Shown here: piece after piece, positions 22,048-34,135 of the stretch
Layout of the letters: every line of letters starts with the position of its first letter
Numbering within the stretch: position 1 is the stretch's first letter
Source of the DNA: Eucommia ulmoides
Lineage: Eukaryota; Streptophyta; Magnoliopsida; Garryales; Eucommiaceae
Assembly (NCBI GenBank): GCA_016647705.1
Contig: CM028335.1
Span: 42,753,526 to 42,817,525 of the forward strand
Direction of reading: 5' to 3'
DNA: 64,000 bases
Translations under genes and position numbers: made by a program
The notes under the pieces: model-generated
Told to the model about the DNA's origin: nothing
Seen by the model: the letters and a program-made list of their open reading frames with translations, nothing else
Databases searched by the model: none

Positions 22048-23229
22048 ATGCCTACTATCAACATTTACTCCCTTGGATTTCTAGTCCCTTTCCCAGGCAG
22101 AGATCTAAACTAAACTGCTAAGATTCACTCCCTTGGATTCTAACCCCCTTTCCCCGGCAGAGGTCAAGTCTTACCTACCAAGGTTCACTCCCTTGGATTT
22201 TTAACCCATTTTCCTAAGACAAGGTTAAGAGGAAACCACAAAGTACAAATATCTCAATACAACTCACAAATAATCAAATACAATCAAAACAATACATGAA
22301 ACTAACACACTTGGATTCAATCTGTAGGCCATCTTGATTCACTCTCTCGCATTCTTCAATCCAGTCTCTTCCCTAGTGGGGAAATGTTGATATTTATCCA
22401 AAGGCCCCTCCTTCGTACGTATTCACAATTTTGACATAACTAATTTTACTTGTTATCTTTTCATAAATTTCTAATACAAAATATGATCAAGAATACAACT
22501 ACTCTTTATAACCTTGGTTGAGTAAGCAGGTGGGCTCAACTAAAGACTTTGTAGTCTACACCACAAAGTTTGGTGGAACTTCTAAATACTCTCTTAAGTT
22601 GTATGTCAATAATAAGCCACTAGTATTTGTGCTCTTATGTAAATGACCCTTTATTTTAAGAATATTCAATGTGGAATAGTAGTGTCAACTAGAACGAAGA
22701 TAAACACAACCATTTGTCTGGTTTCAGATTTAGCCTTTAAGCTCATGTACATTTGCGCATGTGTTATTTTAATCACACAAGTACAAATACAGCATGTAAG
22801 AGGATGTGACTTTTAACATGATTAAAATTAGTATTCTGGAAATATATGTATAATCATGAAGAATTCAGATTATATGAATTTCAACAATAAACCTCAACAT
22901 CGTTTTCTCAACAAAGCAAATAAGGGATACACATAATCTGAACAAGTAAGCTCTCGGTCCATAAAAATCGGTTTGTTTTAGGATTTCACATGCAAACATG
23001 CACACACACAACACACGCGCATATATATATGCCATTGAAATTTATTGGAAAATAATCGATTAGCTTACCTCTTATTAAGTTTGGTAGCATGAAATTTAAA
23101 ATTTCGTTGAGTAACTTAATTTCACCAACAGTGCCTGTTCTTCCTGTTTCTATTACACAATAAATAACGAATTTGTGTTCTAAGTTCAACACACTATGAA
23201 AAATATTTTTTATAGATATAACAAGATAG
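22048..23229. repeat. LTR-like debris with three exact 60-bp periods, no gene
   Basis: TT(T/C)ACTCCCTTGGATT recurs at 22064, 22124 and 22184, an exact 60-bp period, each unit containing a TTTCCC.GGCAGAG segment. The unit looks like the inverse of the repeat in Sirevirus-like LTR ends, so this is probably a minus-oriented LTR fragment. From about 22400 to 23229 the sequence is AT-rich and without a recognisable gene. Confidence 0.4.
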
Positions 23230-25692
23230 TTGTTAGGGCGTAAAACTGGTACATACCTCGAGTATGATCCAGTCGGATAACTGATAGGTCCTTTTGCTGA
23301 GGTGGAGTCGTCAATTAAAAAGTCCTCGCGTGAGCTGTGCTGGGTCATGGGAGGACTAACCAGCTGTGTCCAAAGCCCTTCTCCTTAGGGAGTGTAGTTG
23401 CAGAAGACTCAGACCAGGGTTTGTCCCGATGAAGCCCCTCCGGCGTGGTAATTGATAGGTGTAAATTACCTATCTATTTCCAACTCGAACGTTGTTAGTT
23501 TTCGAGTATGTTTAGTACGTTTTAATATGTTTTTATGTGTTTTTGTCTAAATCAGGTGTTTGAGGTGAAAAGGTATGTAAACGGATAAAAAACGATCAAA
23601 TCGGATCCAGAACGGTGGGAAAATGGCGAAAATGTGCAAAACCGGTACAGGTGTTGTAACTTCAAGACTATTTTGGACTATGATTTAATCTGATTTTGGA
23701 AACACTCAAAAAATTTAAGTTGTATGTCGTTTTCTTAGCTTTCCATAGGTTTTTGAATCACCTCAATCGGAGTTCGGATGAAGAAGTTACAGTCAAAACA
23801 AAATACAAACCTGCAGTTTTTAGGCCTAAACGAAAATCCAGTAGAAAGTTAACCAACCTACCTGCAGTAACTTCGCCTAGGCGAAAACCTCTGTGCCAGT
23901 TTAGATATTATTTTAGATATTTTAGGATATTTTGAGTCTAATTTTCTCCTCCTCTCCTCTCCATTAGGCCAAGAGACCTCTTAGAACATAGAGAGGGATA
24001 TTTTGAGAGGTTTTGGGAGTGCTCAACCAATTACGAAGGAGAAGATAATGTTGTGATAAAGGAGAAGCGATCCCGAAGCGTTTTTAGTGACAAATCTACG
24101 GACTAGACTAAGTTTCTTTCGTTTCTTCTTTTATTTCTTAACTTCGGTAGTTAGTTGAGCATGTTTAGCTTTGTTTTCATTGTATAACCAGGTATGTCCA
24201 TGAGCTAAACGGGTTTTTGTCTAGGGATTAAAATATATTTATAAAAACGTTGTTTTGTTGAGTTTGTGTTTGGTTAGCGGTTGTTCTTCATTATTTTGAT
24301 TGTGTTTGTCGTATTGTTTGTTTATTATGCTTAGATTTATATATCGAGAATACGGGGTTTGACAAATTCCAGATTCGTACTAGAATAAACAAATGCCACA
24401 ATTTTATAACCCGATCGGGGTTTGGATTGTGGACAATCAATGACGTTGGGGCAAGACTCACGTGACCTAGGGTCGTTAAGACGTTGAGGGGGACTTTTTC
24501 GTTGACTCAAAGTAGCGTATTCCCTCGTCTTACATTCTGGAGAGATGGTGAGGGAGTTTTAGAACGGAGATTATCGATAGGGTGAATACAACGCGACGAT
24601 CCAATAACTCGGGAGAGAGTTGGATTGTGTGCAATCAATGATGTTGGGATGAGACTTACGTGTCCTAGGGTCGTTAAGACGTTAAGGGGGGCTTCTTCGT
24701 TGACACGAAGTCGCGTTATATCCCTCGTCTTACACTCGGGAGAGGTGGCAAGGGAGTTTACGAACTGAGATTGTCGGATAAGTTGAATGCCGTTAATATA
24801 AATTAAAACAAGACCGAACACATTTTTATAAACAAAAGTTAATCCCTAGGCAATACTTTCCCTAAACATCTCATAGTAATATTAGTATAGTTAATTTAAT
24901 TAGATTAATTAACTTAGTATTAGTATAATTAATTTTATTCAATTTATCCTCGCCTAGATAAAATTAGGCCATGATAAACGCGATATTCAATTATAGTCAA
25001 AATCAATCCCTGTGGACACACGATAACCCTAACTCTCTCGATCTATACTAAAACTTGACCTCGTATACTTGCGAGTGAAAGTAGCGGCGTATTTACTCGC
25101 TACCAGTAATCAATGCTCAGAGACAAAAGGTACAAAATATAGCAAGTAAACAAATGAACTCGTGCGTAATGTAAGTGTATTCAAGCGTACCTTAGGCTTA
25201 CATAGCCCCCGATATATATAGGCGTTGGAAATGATTAGTCGGGCCTAAACACGATTATTTAGTCAAAACCTATGTTTAGCCAATAATCCGAAGTGTTTAG
25301 GAGATAATCGTTGGGATAGGGCTTTTGGGCCCATTTGGCGAAGCCCGCGGGCCTTTGTCAGGCCTGCAGCGGTGAGTTGGTCGAGGAGAGAGGAGAGAGG
25401 AGATCTGTGGAGTTCTGGAAAAGAAACAAGGTGAAAAGAGGAGCTGGTCAAGGTAAATGACTGCGTCCCTGAAACTGATCGCCGAGGGCACGACGCAGAG
25501 CTCAGAGCAGCACGTCCTTACGGGGCTCCTTGCTCCTCCCTGGGTGCAACTGAGATTCCAGGGAGGATCCATAGTCAGCGTATGCTCCAGTATGGCGTTA
25601 TGGATTCCGGAATACATCCCTGTCATTACGAGGGTTGACACATGGTTCGGTCTCAAGTGCTGACTCAGAGGTGTCCAAAAATACCCTCATCA
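23230..25692 (-). repeat. 3' LTR of the Tat element, split by a solo LTR
   Basis: The halves 23230-23452 and 25106-25692 together make about 805 bp and match the 5' LTR at 38540-39336. The split lies where copy B2 inserted. Next to its inner border, minus-strand sequence AAGGTTAGGGTGGCAAC may be the polypurine tract, though it is not pure. Confidence 0.88.
23453..25105 (+). mobile_element. solo LTR, family B (copy B2)
   Basis: A 1653-bp segment begins TGATAGGTGTAAATT, ends CGCTACCA and is flanked by GTAAT on both sides (23448-23452 and 25106-25110). It shares the GAATACGGGGTTTGACA phrase and the GGTCGTTAAG.CGTTGAGGGGG segment with the other B copies; that segment occurs twice here (about 24473 and 24670), so part of the LTR is duplicated inside. 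Only one good CGCCTAGGCG palindrome remains (about 23874). No gene. Confidence 0.9.
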
Positions 25693-25830
25693 GTTGCCAC
25701 CCTAACCTTATGCATTGAGGGAAGCGAGACGGTCAGGGATATCAATTCCTGGCTAAAAGAGTGTCCTAGACACTTCGAAGCACGAGAAACAACTATGATC
25801 GACATTTTTCAAGAGTTAGTGTTTTCTTGA

Positions 25831-26166
25831 GGAGCTTATTCGAAATAGACCTCCATACGATCGAGGTCTGCGGTTAGGTAGCACGGCAGGGCGAACCCGA
25901 ATTTCTTCGATATTCAGGACGACAATTTTTCAAGAGATGAACATTTTCTAGAGAGGGAATTTGAAATAGGCCCCCATACGATCAGAGTCCGGGGTCGAGT
26001 AGCACAGCAAGGCGACCTCGAATTTTTTCAATTTTCAGAGCATTGTTTTTTCCACAGTTAATATTTTTTAGATGAGCTAATTCGAGATAGGCTCCCATAC
26101 GGCCGGGGTCCGGGGTCAGGTAGCATGGAACAACAGTCCTGAATTTTTTCGATTTTCAAGGCAACA
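25831..26166 (-). repeat. Tat 3'-UTR tandem repeats
   Basis: Three units of about 115-120 bp starting GAGCTTATTCGAAATAGAC, GGGAATTTGAAATAGGC and GAGCTAATTCGAGATAGGC. They are the in-element reference for the arrays at 3727-4066 and 8665-9010. A GTTCACCGTGAAC palindrome follows at about 26168-26180. Confidence 0.85.
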
Positions 26167-26568
26167 CACGTTCACCGTGAACAAGCCCTAAGCACGGACT
26201 GACCGGCATCGCAGAGAGAATTGAGACGAGCCCTAGGAGAAGCGCGCGCTGAACATACAAATTATCGAGTTGTGCCCTACCACGTGGTCGGATGAACTAG
26301 CCCATGGCCAGCATATAGCGCTGGTCTTGGGGGCCAGTACTGTGCTGGCCTCTTTTGGAGTCAGCACACCCTACTGGCCTCAAAATGAGCCAGCTGGCGC
26401 ACATGCGCACCTAGGTGGCGTGCATGTACGCCCAATGCACCTATCAACATGTTCATCAATCCAGGTCTAATTTTCTTATAAATAGATATTAGGGGCCTCA
26501 TTTAAACCCATTCGAGCTCTTTGGTCGTTTCCTAAGAAGTTTCGTTATACGGTATTTTTATTTTTGAA

Positions 26569-28973
26569 ATGTTCTCTCACATTTCTAGTTCTGAATATTC
26601 TTCCTCCTTTGAGAGTATCTCAGGGAATAGTTCAGGCTCCGGCACGTTGGTGCGAGCCTCCCCCTCTGTCGAAGATGTCAGACGGTGCACGGGTGCCCTA
26701 AATTCGTCTTTTTCCTCCCTGGCGGTTCAGACACCATCGCCCAAGGGAAAACCCTCCCTAGCTAACTTGGTGTCCGTGATCGGTTACCTTGACGAGCGCG
26801 GAGGAGAAGGCTCCTCACGGGAGCCCATTGTTTTCTCCATTTTGAAGGAAGAAGACTGCGTAACACAGACAGTGTTCCTCCAAGCAATTCCCCTAGTGTC
26901 GTGGCCTATCTACGATCAGGAGCCGAGATTTTACACACTGTTATTCCCGTTCGGAGTCCCCTCAGAGATCTTCAGTCCAACATAACGGATAAGGACCTGG
27001 TGAAAGCTCGTAGCCTATACACCTTCCTGGATTCTATCGTGACGAGGATGCCTTATGCTGATCAAAGGGAACACTAGCCACCCCCGGGCTTCATTACCGT
27101 ATTCCTCCACCAGCTGACCGTCGGACTTCACTCTCCCATTCACCCCTGGGTCTGAGCGGTCTGGGAGCAGCTTAGTCTGTGTCCCTCATAGTTGGCTTCG
27201 ATCAATATGAAAATAGTGATAGCAGCATACATTATCTTCAAGGTGGAGGGGGTTGAACCGAGCCTGGAACTTTTTCATGATCTCTTTTCCACCAAGTCTT
27301 TGTCATCCTGTGTTGGGCTATGCTACGTGTCCTCCAGGTCGACATTCCTGACTGACACAGAAGCCCGCGTACTAAAGTGGAAGTCGAGGTACTTTTACCT
27401 TGGTGGCGACGGCTGGGGAAGACCACCTGAATCCCATTCAGCAACACTAGGGACACACTGGTAAGAAAATATCGAGGGTTGCTGAGGGAACGATGCTCCA
27501 GGCACTTTGCGCTTATTGGGTTCCTCTCTTGTTTTTACAAAGCGTGGGAAACCGGGTAAAAAGTTTCACAAGGCACAGGAGTTGCGTCCTGAGATCGCTG
27601 CTCAAGAAGAGAAAATCCTGAGGACACCCTTCAACCAAGTAAATGAGTTGATGAGCTCGACTCTATACGATATCTACTTCTACCGAGCTCCGTCTCTGCC
27701 CCTTGCTAAGCTCACGTCTAAGCCTGAGAACAGTAAAAAAAAACTTGATCGTTCATTTTTTATGCCTAATGTCCGATACTCTGAGCCGTGATTTCTTGGC
27801 AAATATGGACAACATTTCTTTGCTGAGGAAGATTGTTGCTAAGAGAACGGTTGGGGCCACAGGGAGCCTCAGTGTTGAGCATGGACAAACTTCCCAGGGT
27901 GGTGCTTCACTTTTCCAGCCTCCGACTCGTAACAAGGTAAAGATCAGATAATCTTGTTCTAGAGCACAAGGGCCAGACACCAAGGCGACTTCACAAGAGA
28001 GGGGCAAATGCCCTACTGGGGAACCGACCAAGCAAGGCACACAATAGGGTAGGTGTCTCTCAAAGCCAGCAGTAGCTGCTCTTATCCCTCTTGAGGCTCG
28101 GCCCGATCTTTTCGGAGTCGAGAATACTGGGGTAGAGGTCAACACTCGCCTGTTGGATAACCTAGCATTCACACCCGGGTTCCTGGGATGGGTGACCCCT
28201 CCAGCTGATATGAAGAAAAAAAATCATTAATACCAACCTTGAGCGACTCGCTAGAGACGTCTACAAAGACCTGACGGGGGTAAGTGCTTCAACCTTTCTC
28301 AGCACTTATATTCTTTGCAAATCATCTTGAGTTTCTTGAACATATTCTCATCTACCCAACTTACTTCTCTAGATAGGCTACCCTTCGGTATCACTGGCTG
28401 GTAGACCAAATACTTTTCGAAGGCAAACTTCTTACCGAGGTGGACTCTCAACGAGCCTCTCTAAAAAAAAGTGATGAGGTGGAGGCCAAACTCCATATTG
28501 ATCTGTCTTCCCTTCGAACGGAGAATCTCAAACTCTGGACTGATCAGCAAAATCTCAATTCACGGATTGATAAACTCGAGGTCGAGTTAGCCTCATACAA
28601 GCGACGCACTAAAGACCAAGAGCAGAAGTCTCAGGCCATCACTGCCCTGGCCAGGGAGAAGGGAAAATCAGAGGTAGTAGAACAATGGAAGGAGGGCCCT
28701 AGGTATGAAGAGCTTCGGAAGAATATGGACAGTGACTTCCTGGAGGCTGGAAACAAGGCCACAATGAAGGTCATCCACTGCTTGCGTCCTAACTTCTTTC
28801 CTGTCTATGTGGAGATGGAGTTTTCTGAGCTAGAGGACGATATCGAGCTAGAAGACATTGGGCAGAAAGATGCTGAGGGGAACGGTGCTATTGAGGGGGG
28901 CCCTGAAGAGGGTGAGCTTGACGTTTCTTCTCTCCTCCCGAACACTACTCATTTTGAGGGCGGGAAGGACTAA
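26569..28973 (+). pseudogene. antisense ORF of the Tat element (PF04195-like plus coiled coil)
   Basis: Transcribed opposite to the host element. It starts with a Ser-rich region at ATG 26569, continues into a segment with GFITVFLHQLTVGLHSPIH (about 27090), followed by a KIVIAAYIIFKVEG hydrophobic stretch and RYFYLGGDGW (about 27391). This order resembles the plant family 'putative gypsy type transposon' (Pfam PF04195). A coiled-coil part at 28440-28973 (heptads in LRTENLKLWTDQQNLNSRID) ends in an acidic tail. At least two in-frame stops and several frame changes break it. Intron-like gaps are possible, so some interruptions might be spliced. Antisense ORFs between integrase and 3' LTR are known in Tat/Retand elements; function unknown. 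Domain assignment is by eye. Confidence 0.65.
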
Positions 28974-29879
28974 TCTCTGGGTCGTTGTTTTCCCAGCACT
29001 TCAGTTTTGGTAGACTTTTTACTTATTCTTTTTGTCGACTTGCATTAGGTGGACAGTCCTCTCTTTTTGTAATGGGCTGATGACCCCTTCTTATATATCT
29101 TCTGAACATATGAATGTCAATTATTTTTTGTGTACTTCTGCAAGTCTGTTCTTCTTCCTGATGTTTTTACCACGTCATTCTCCTGCCTGGAATGGTTTTT
29201 AGAGTTGTAAAATTTTGGAAAGTTGTAAAAAAAAAAACTTCTCTAAACAAAAACTTCAAGAGTTACTCGTCTTTGTCCAGGGCCTTCGACCCCTAACCCC
29301 CCAGTCCAAGACACGAGTTAATCATGAGAAAATCCTGTTGCAAACTTAGGAGGATGGTTTCCTAGGGCGCCTGGTCCTCACAGTCCCCAAAGATTCAACA
29401 CAACGGTTGGTTTCTCGTGGCCGGTCATAGGTAAGTTCTCCCTAGTCGGGTTCATTCCTGAACCTTTTCAGGTTATCTCATTTTTAGCCCATGCAGGAGC
29501 ACCTTCCCTTTTAAAACATTTAACTTATCATCGACTAGTGGGAAGAGGTACTTAGTTGCAAGTCCTCAGACCCGATTAATGTCCCGCCCTTGGTAGATAA
29601 CCTTAGTCTTTCCCCAGGTACAGACTATTGACCTCCGGAGAAGGTCTGGTTATCACCCTCAACGCTGAGTGTCGAAATGAGTCTTGTGGAGAATCCTCCG
29701 TGACGTTGAGTGTCGAGAGGTCGTTTAGGAAGAATCACCCACGACCCTGTGGGTCGGGATGTCATTTACTTGGAGGAGCACATGGCACATTGTACACAAC
29801 ATTTTCTTTATTTGGATAAGCAAAAACTATTACACTGTACAAAGAAAAAGTTATTTACAAAAGGGAATCTTTCTCACAG

Positions 29880-30826
29880 AAGTAGCACTTCAGATGATCG
29901 GCATTCCACAAGTGCCTGAGTGGCACACCGTCCTCTTTTTCAAGATCATAGGTACCTAGACGCGTGCTCCTGGTGACCCTATATGGACCTTCCCAAGTGG
30001 GGGCTAGATTCCCGGTGCCTTGTTCTTTGGTGGCCAGAGTGACCTTTCCGAGAACAAGGTCACCGATGTCAAATGAGTGAGGGTGGACTCATCAATCATA
30101 GTATCTTGCTACCCTCTGGTGGTAGGCAGCTTGCTGAATCTGGGCTTGTTCCCTTCGTTCTTCGAAGAGGTCAAGGCTCAGCAATAACGTCGTATTATTC
30201 TTGATTTGATCAAAGGCCTCGGTAGTTCGAAGAGTCTGCACGCTCATTTTCGTGGGGATGATAGCCTCGAAGCTGAAGGCCATCGCAAAATGTGTTTCTC
30301 TAGTTGGAGTTCTTGGATTGGTATGGTACGCCCAGAGGACAGGGTAGATGTCCTCCACCCACCATCCTTTTAACTTATCAAGTCTTGTTTTCAACCCTTG
30401 TAAGAAGGTCCTGTTTGTAACCTCCACTTGGCCATTTGATTGAGGGTGGCCAAGGGAGGCAAAATTCGTCCTGATCCCTAACTCGGCACAGATGGTGATG
30501 AAGAGGGAGTTGTTAAACTGGGTGCCAATGTCGGACACAATTGCTCTTGGGACCCCAAACCGGCACACTATTCTCTTCCATGCAAAGTCACGTATTTTTT
30601 CCTTGGTGATTTGCACTAGTGGCTCAACCTCGACCCACTTTGTGAAATAATCAATGGCGACGATCAGGAACTTCCTCTGCCCGATCCCTTGGGAGAAGGG
30701 CCCGAGCAGGTCAATGCCCCACTGAGCAAAGGGCCATAGACTTGTCATCGGAACCAGCATGGTGGGAGAAGCGTGAGGGTACGAGATAAATCTCTGACAC
30801 TTATCGCATTTCTTAACGAATTCCAT
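29880..30826 (-). pseudogene. Tat integrase
   Basis: The longest intact frame (30092-30826, 244 codons) begins after the HHCC zinc region (CDKCQRF near residue 7). Catalytic triad positions can all be seen: Asp in WGIDLLGP, Asp in SDIGTQF (usually SDNGTQF) and Glu in GHPQSNGQVEVTNR. The frame ends at a stop at 30092; the C-terminal tail (GTYDLE...NADHLK) continues in another frame to about 29880. In life it would insert element cDNA into the genome. Frame breaks make activity unlikely. Confidence 0.88.
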
Positions 30827-30895
30827 GGCATCCTCCTACATTTTGGGCTAGAAATATCCTTGGTGGAGTAGTTTTCCGGCGAGGGACCTGCCTCC

Positions 30896-31800
30896 CTAGT
30901 GGTTACCGTACAATCCTTCGTGAGTCTCGCTTAGGACATACTTGGCTTCTTCAGGATGGAGACATCTGGAATAGGGGCCTGAGAATGACTTCTGGTAAAG
31001 AACTTCATTAATGAAAGTGTACCTTGCTACCCAGTAGCATACCTTTCTAGCCTCTGTCCGATCTCCTAGGATGGTTCCTCGCTCCAGGTACTGCTTGATT
31101 GGGTCCATCAAAGTTGATTGATCAGTGAGTTCACAGATAGTGGCCACAGGATCTGAGGCTGCAATGCTTGGGGTGTCAAGGTACTCTACAGGGATACTCC
31201 TCTTCAGAGTCCATTCGACCGCCAAGGCTAAATACGCCTGGGCATCAGCGTGCCTGTTCTCTTCGCGCAGGATTTGAGACACTTGGATTTTTTTAAAATT
31301 CGTCATAAGTGCTCTGACCCTTTCTAAGTATGCCAACATACTCGGATCTTTTTCCATGTAGTCGTCGTTCACCTGGTTGACCATGAGTTGCGAGTCACAA
31401 ATGACCATGAGAGTTTGCATATTGAATTCCCTCGCCAAGCTGAGACCAGCGAGCAAGGCTTCATACTCAGCTTCATTGTTCGTAGCCCTAAACCCGAGTC
31501 GGAGAGTGTATTCAACAACTTCTTTATCAGGGGCTACCAGAATCATTCCCATCCCATAGCTGCTTACATTGGATGATCCATCTATGAAGAGCTGTCATGC
31601 TACCGGATCGAAGTCACATGGGCTGGAGGAAGTTCCTGAGTCTCTCGGAGACGAAGGCCTCTGATGATTTACTTCTAGAACCTGCTCTTCCAGGAATGTG
31701 AGTTCTACGATGAAATCGGTGAGGACTTGGCCTTTGATGGCCGTTCTCAGCCGATATTCAAAATGGAACTGTCCCAGCTCAAAACTATACTTCATCAGTT
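30896..31800 (-). pseudogene. second (archaeal-type) RNase H of the Tat pol
   Basis: A linker resembling the Tat consensus (FELGQFHFEYR, AIKGQVLTDFIVEL) is at about 31690-31795. An RNase H domain then runs downwards from about 31580: an FIDGSS start is readable upstream of 31552, TNNEAEYEALLAGL at about 31462-31503, CDSQLMVNQV and ENRHADA follow. The frame 30896-31552 then continues through the spacer to the start of the integrase zinc region (THEGLYGNH). Possession of this extra RNase H in addition to the usual one marks the Tat lineage. One stop and one frame change lie between the linker and the main frame. Confidence 0.82.
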
Positions 31801-33222
31801 TTCTTGAGACATCAGGAGAATGCAGGATCTACTTCAGGGGTTGTTGGTCCATCAAAACCATAATGGAGTGCACCTAGAAATATTGCCGGAGTTTTCTAGA
31901 GGCGATCAGTAGGGCGTAGGCCAACTTTTTGAATTTCGAGTATCTAGTCTCAGCATCCAAAAGGACCCTGCTGGAGTAGTACACCGGGCTCTGAATACCA
32001 TTTTTCTCTCTCACCAGGGTTGCGCTTACCGCAGTTGAGGAAGCAGAAATGTATAAGAACAACTCTTCCCCCACCTTGGGACTACTGAGTGGGAGAGCTG
32101 AGTAGAGGTAACGTTTTAGATCACAAAATGTAGCTTCACACTCACTTGTCCCGTTAAAGTCTTTGTTCCCACGAAGCACCTTATAAAAGGGTAAACACCG
32201 CTCTGAAGACTTAGAGATGAACCAGTTCAGGGCTGCAAGCCTGCTGGTCAGGATTTGGATCTCCTTCTTTGACCAGGGCGAGGACATGCCAAGTATAGCG
32301 ATGATTTGGTTAGGGTTGGCATCATTTCCTCGCTGAGAGACTATATAACTAAAGAACTTCCCTACAGAGACACCGAAGATATACTTGGTGGGGTTGAGCT
32401 TCATCCGGTGGGTTCTCAGCGTGTCAAAACATTTCTGGAGGTATGCCAGGTGATAGGGAGCTCGCGAGATTTTCACCAGCATATCATCAATGTAAACTTT
32501 CATGGACTTTCCAATCTCCTCCTTGAACATCTTGTTGACCAACCTCTGGTAGGTGGCTCCGGCGTTGCGCAGGCCGAAGGGCATTACCTTATACTAGTAT
32601 GTCCCTATGTCCATAATGAAGGACATCTTGCTCTTGTCAGGGGGATCTGATTGTAGACGGCATATGCGTCCAGAAAGCTAAGGAGCTCGTGACCCGCTGT
32701 GGCATCAATGATAATATCAATCATCGGTAGAGGAAAGAAGTCTTTGGGTCAAGCCTTGTTGAGGTCCTTAAACTCAACATAGAGTCTTTACTTGCCTCCA
32801 GCTTTAGGGGTGAGCACAACATTGGACAGCCAGTCCGGAAATGTCACCTCCTCCACGACACCAGATTTGATCAATTTCTGCATTTCTTCTTTAATGATTT
32901 TCTGGCATTCAGGGTGGAACTTCTTCTTCTTTTGTCTGATTGGAGGATGGTGTAGGTCTGCATGTAGCCTGTGTATGGACACTTTTGGATCAATTTCGGG
33001 GAGCTCATCATGGGACCAGGCGAATACATCGATGTTTTTTCGTAGTAGCTTTGTGAGCTCTACCCATTGTCCTAGGGCGAGCTTGGCTCCTACCCTAATA
33101 ATTCTCTCTTTAAGAGTTGGGTAAATTGAAACTTCAACCAAGTCTTCATGTGGGCGGGGGCCTGGCTCCTCATCTCTGGGGTTATCAATCGGCACCAAAA
33201 CTTCTTCAGCATCTAGGGTCAT
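31801..33222 (-). pseudogene. Tat reverse transcriptase and first RNase H
   Basis: The N-terminal frame 32788-33222 has FAWSHDELPEIDP, the connection before the polymerase fingers, and VVEEVTFPDWLSNVV. The frame then breaks at about 32585-32787. The main frame 31874-32584 begins MPFGLRNAGATYQRLVN and has the active-site box VYIDDMLVK, then the thumb and a degenerate first RNase H (ELFLYISASSTAVSATLV, PVYYSSRVL). The YIDD box is intact. Breaks mean no complete enzyme can be made. Confidence 0.87.
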
Positions 33223-33275
33223 GAGCTCAGGAGTAGCCAGCTTAGACCCTTAGGGGTCAGGCCCACTACTGGTTG

Positions 33276-33700
33276 TTATTTCTTTTGTTCCAGTGCCCTT
33301 CGGGCATAGGCACGTGATGTCTCCTGGTCACCTCTAACCTCTCTGATCCCTTGATTGGTGGAAAATTTCATAACTTGATAGTACGGAGAGCAAACGACCT
33401 TGAATGCTGAGACGGTCGGTCTCCCCATGATAACGTTATAGGGTGACGGTCTGTCCACAATTAAGAACTTGGCTCATATCGTCACGAACTTTAGACTTAT
33501 CCCAATCGTGATAGACAAGGAGACCCATCCGAGGGAATTGACCACTTCTCCAATCAAAGGCCCATTTAAAGATGATATCAGCTGAACTCCCTCCGTCGAC
33601 CAAGATACGCCCCATCCTGAAATAATTGACCACGGCAGTGATGACTAGAGCATCCTCATGGGGTGTATGTACCCCCAGAGGTCGACCTCACTGAAGGAGA
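33276..33700 (-). pseudogene. Tat aspartic protease
   Basis: [13 protein letters not shown] at about 33570-33610 is the retroelement protease active site. The following part ([17 protein letters not shown], about 33400-33450) is in another frame, so at least one frameshift separates the catalytic Asp from the conserved MGRP end. It processes gag-pol in live elements. Confidence 0.8.
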
Positions 33701-33730
33701 TAACATTATGTGTGGAAGCATCTACGGTGC

Positions 33731-34135
33731 TTACGTCATATATGTCTTCGTTCCCTTTTTGTTTGGCCCTTCGCTCATACCTCTTTCTAGAAGATAATGT
33801 TTCCCCTCAGAGCCGAGTCTGCCATGGATGACGTTGATCTCACCATCCACGCGTTGCTGATCGTCCCCAGTCTCTACCCTCCGGGACTGCGGACAGGGGC
33901 GGTTCCCCGTCTCTTTTGAGCCTAAGGCTCTACTGGTGGTTCTTCCTCGACGGGGCGCTCCTGATTCCCCCTCTGGATGTAGTTCCCCAGATAACCTCTT
34001 CAGAAGAGGGCTTCGATTTCCTGTTTTAGCTGGAAGCAATCCTCAGTAGAGTGCCCCCAGTCCCGGTGAAATGCACAGTACTTTGTTGTTTCCCTTTCGA
34101 GCGACTTCCCTCTCGAGGGTGGCGGAGGCAGGAAG
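33731..34135 (-). pseudogene. Tat gag C-terminal part (downstream of inserted LTR)
   Basis: Codons just left of the solo LTR carry [16 protein letters not shown] and RGYLGNY, the zinc-finger-like end of Tat gag, then a basic and Ser/Arg-rich linker (33731-34039 is one open frame). GGAAG at 34131-34135 is the target duplication of the solo LTR, so this part was once continuous with 37004 onward. Confidence 0.75.

Noticed and set aside
26569..28973. Possible independent host gene with coiled coil
   Set aside because: It sits between integrase and 3' LTR of a delimited element with matching target duplications, and its tail recurs in another copy of the same family, so it belongs to the element.
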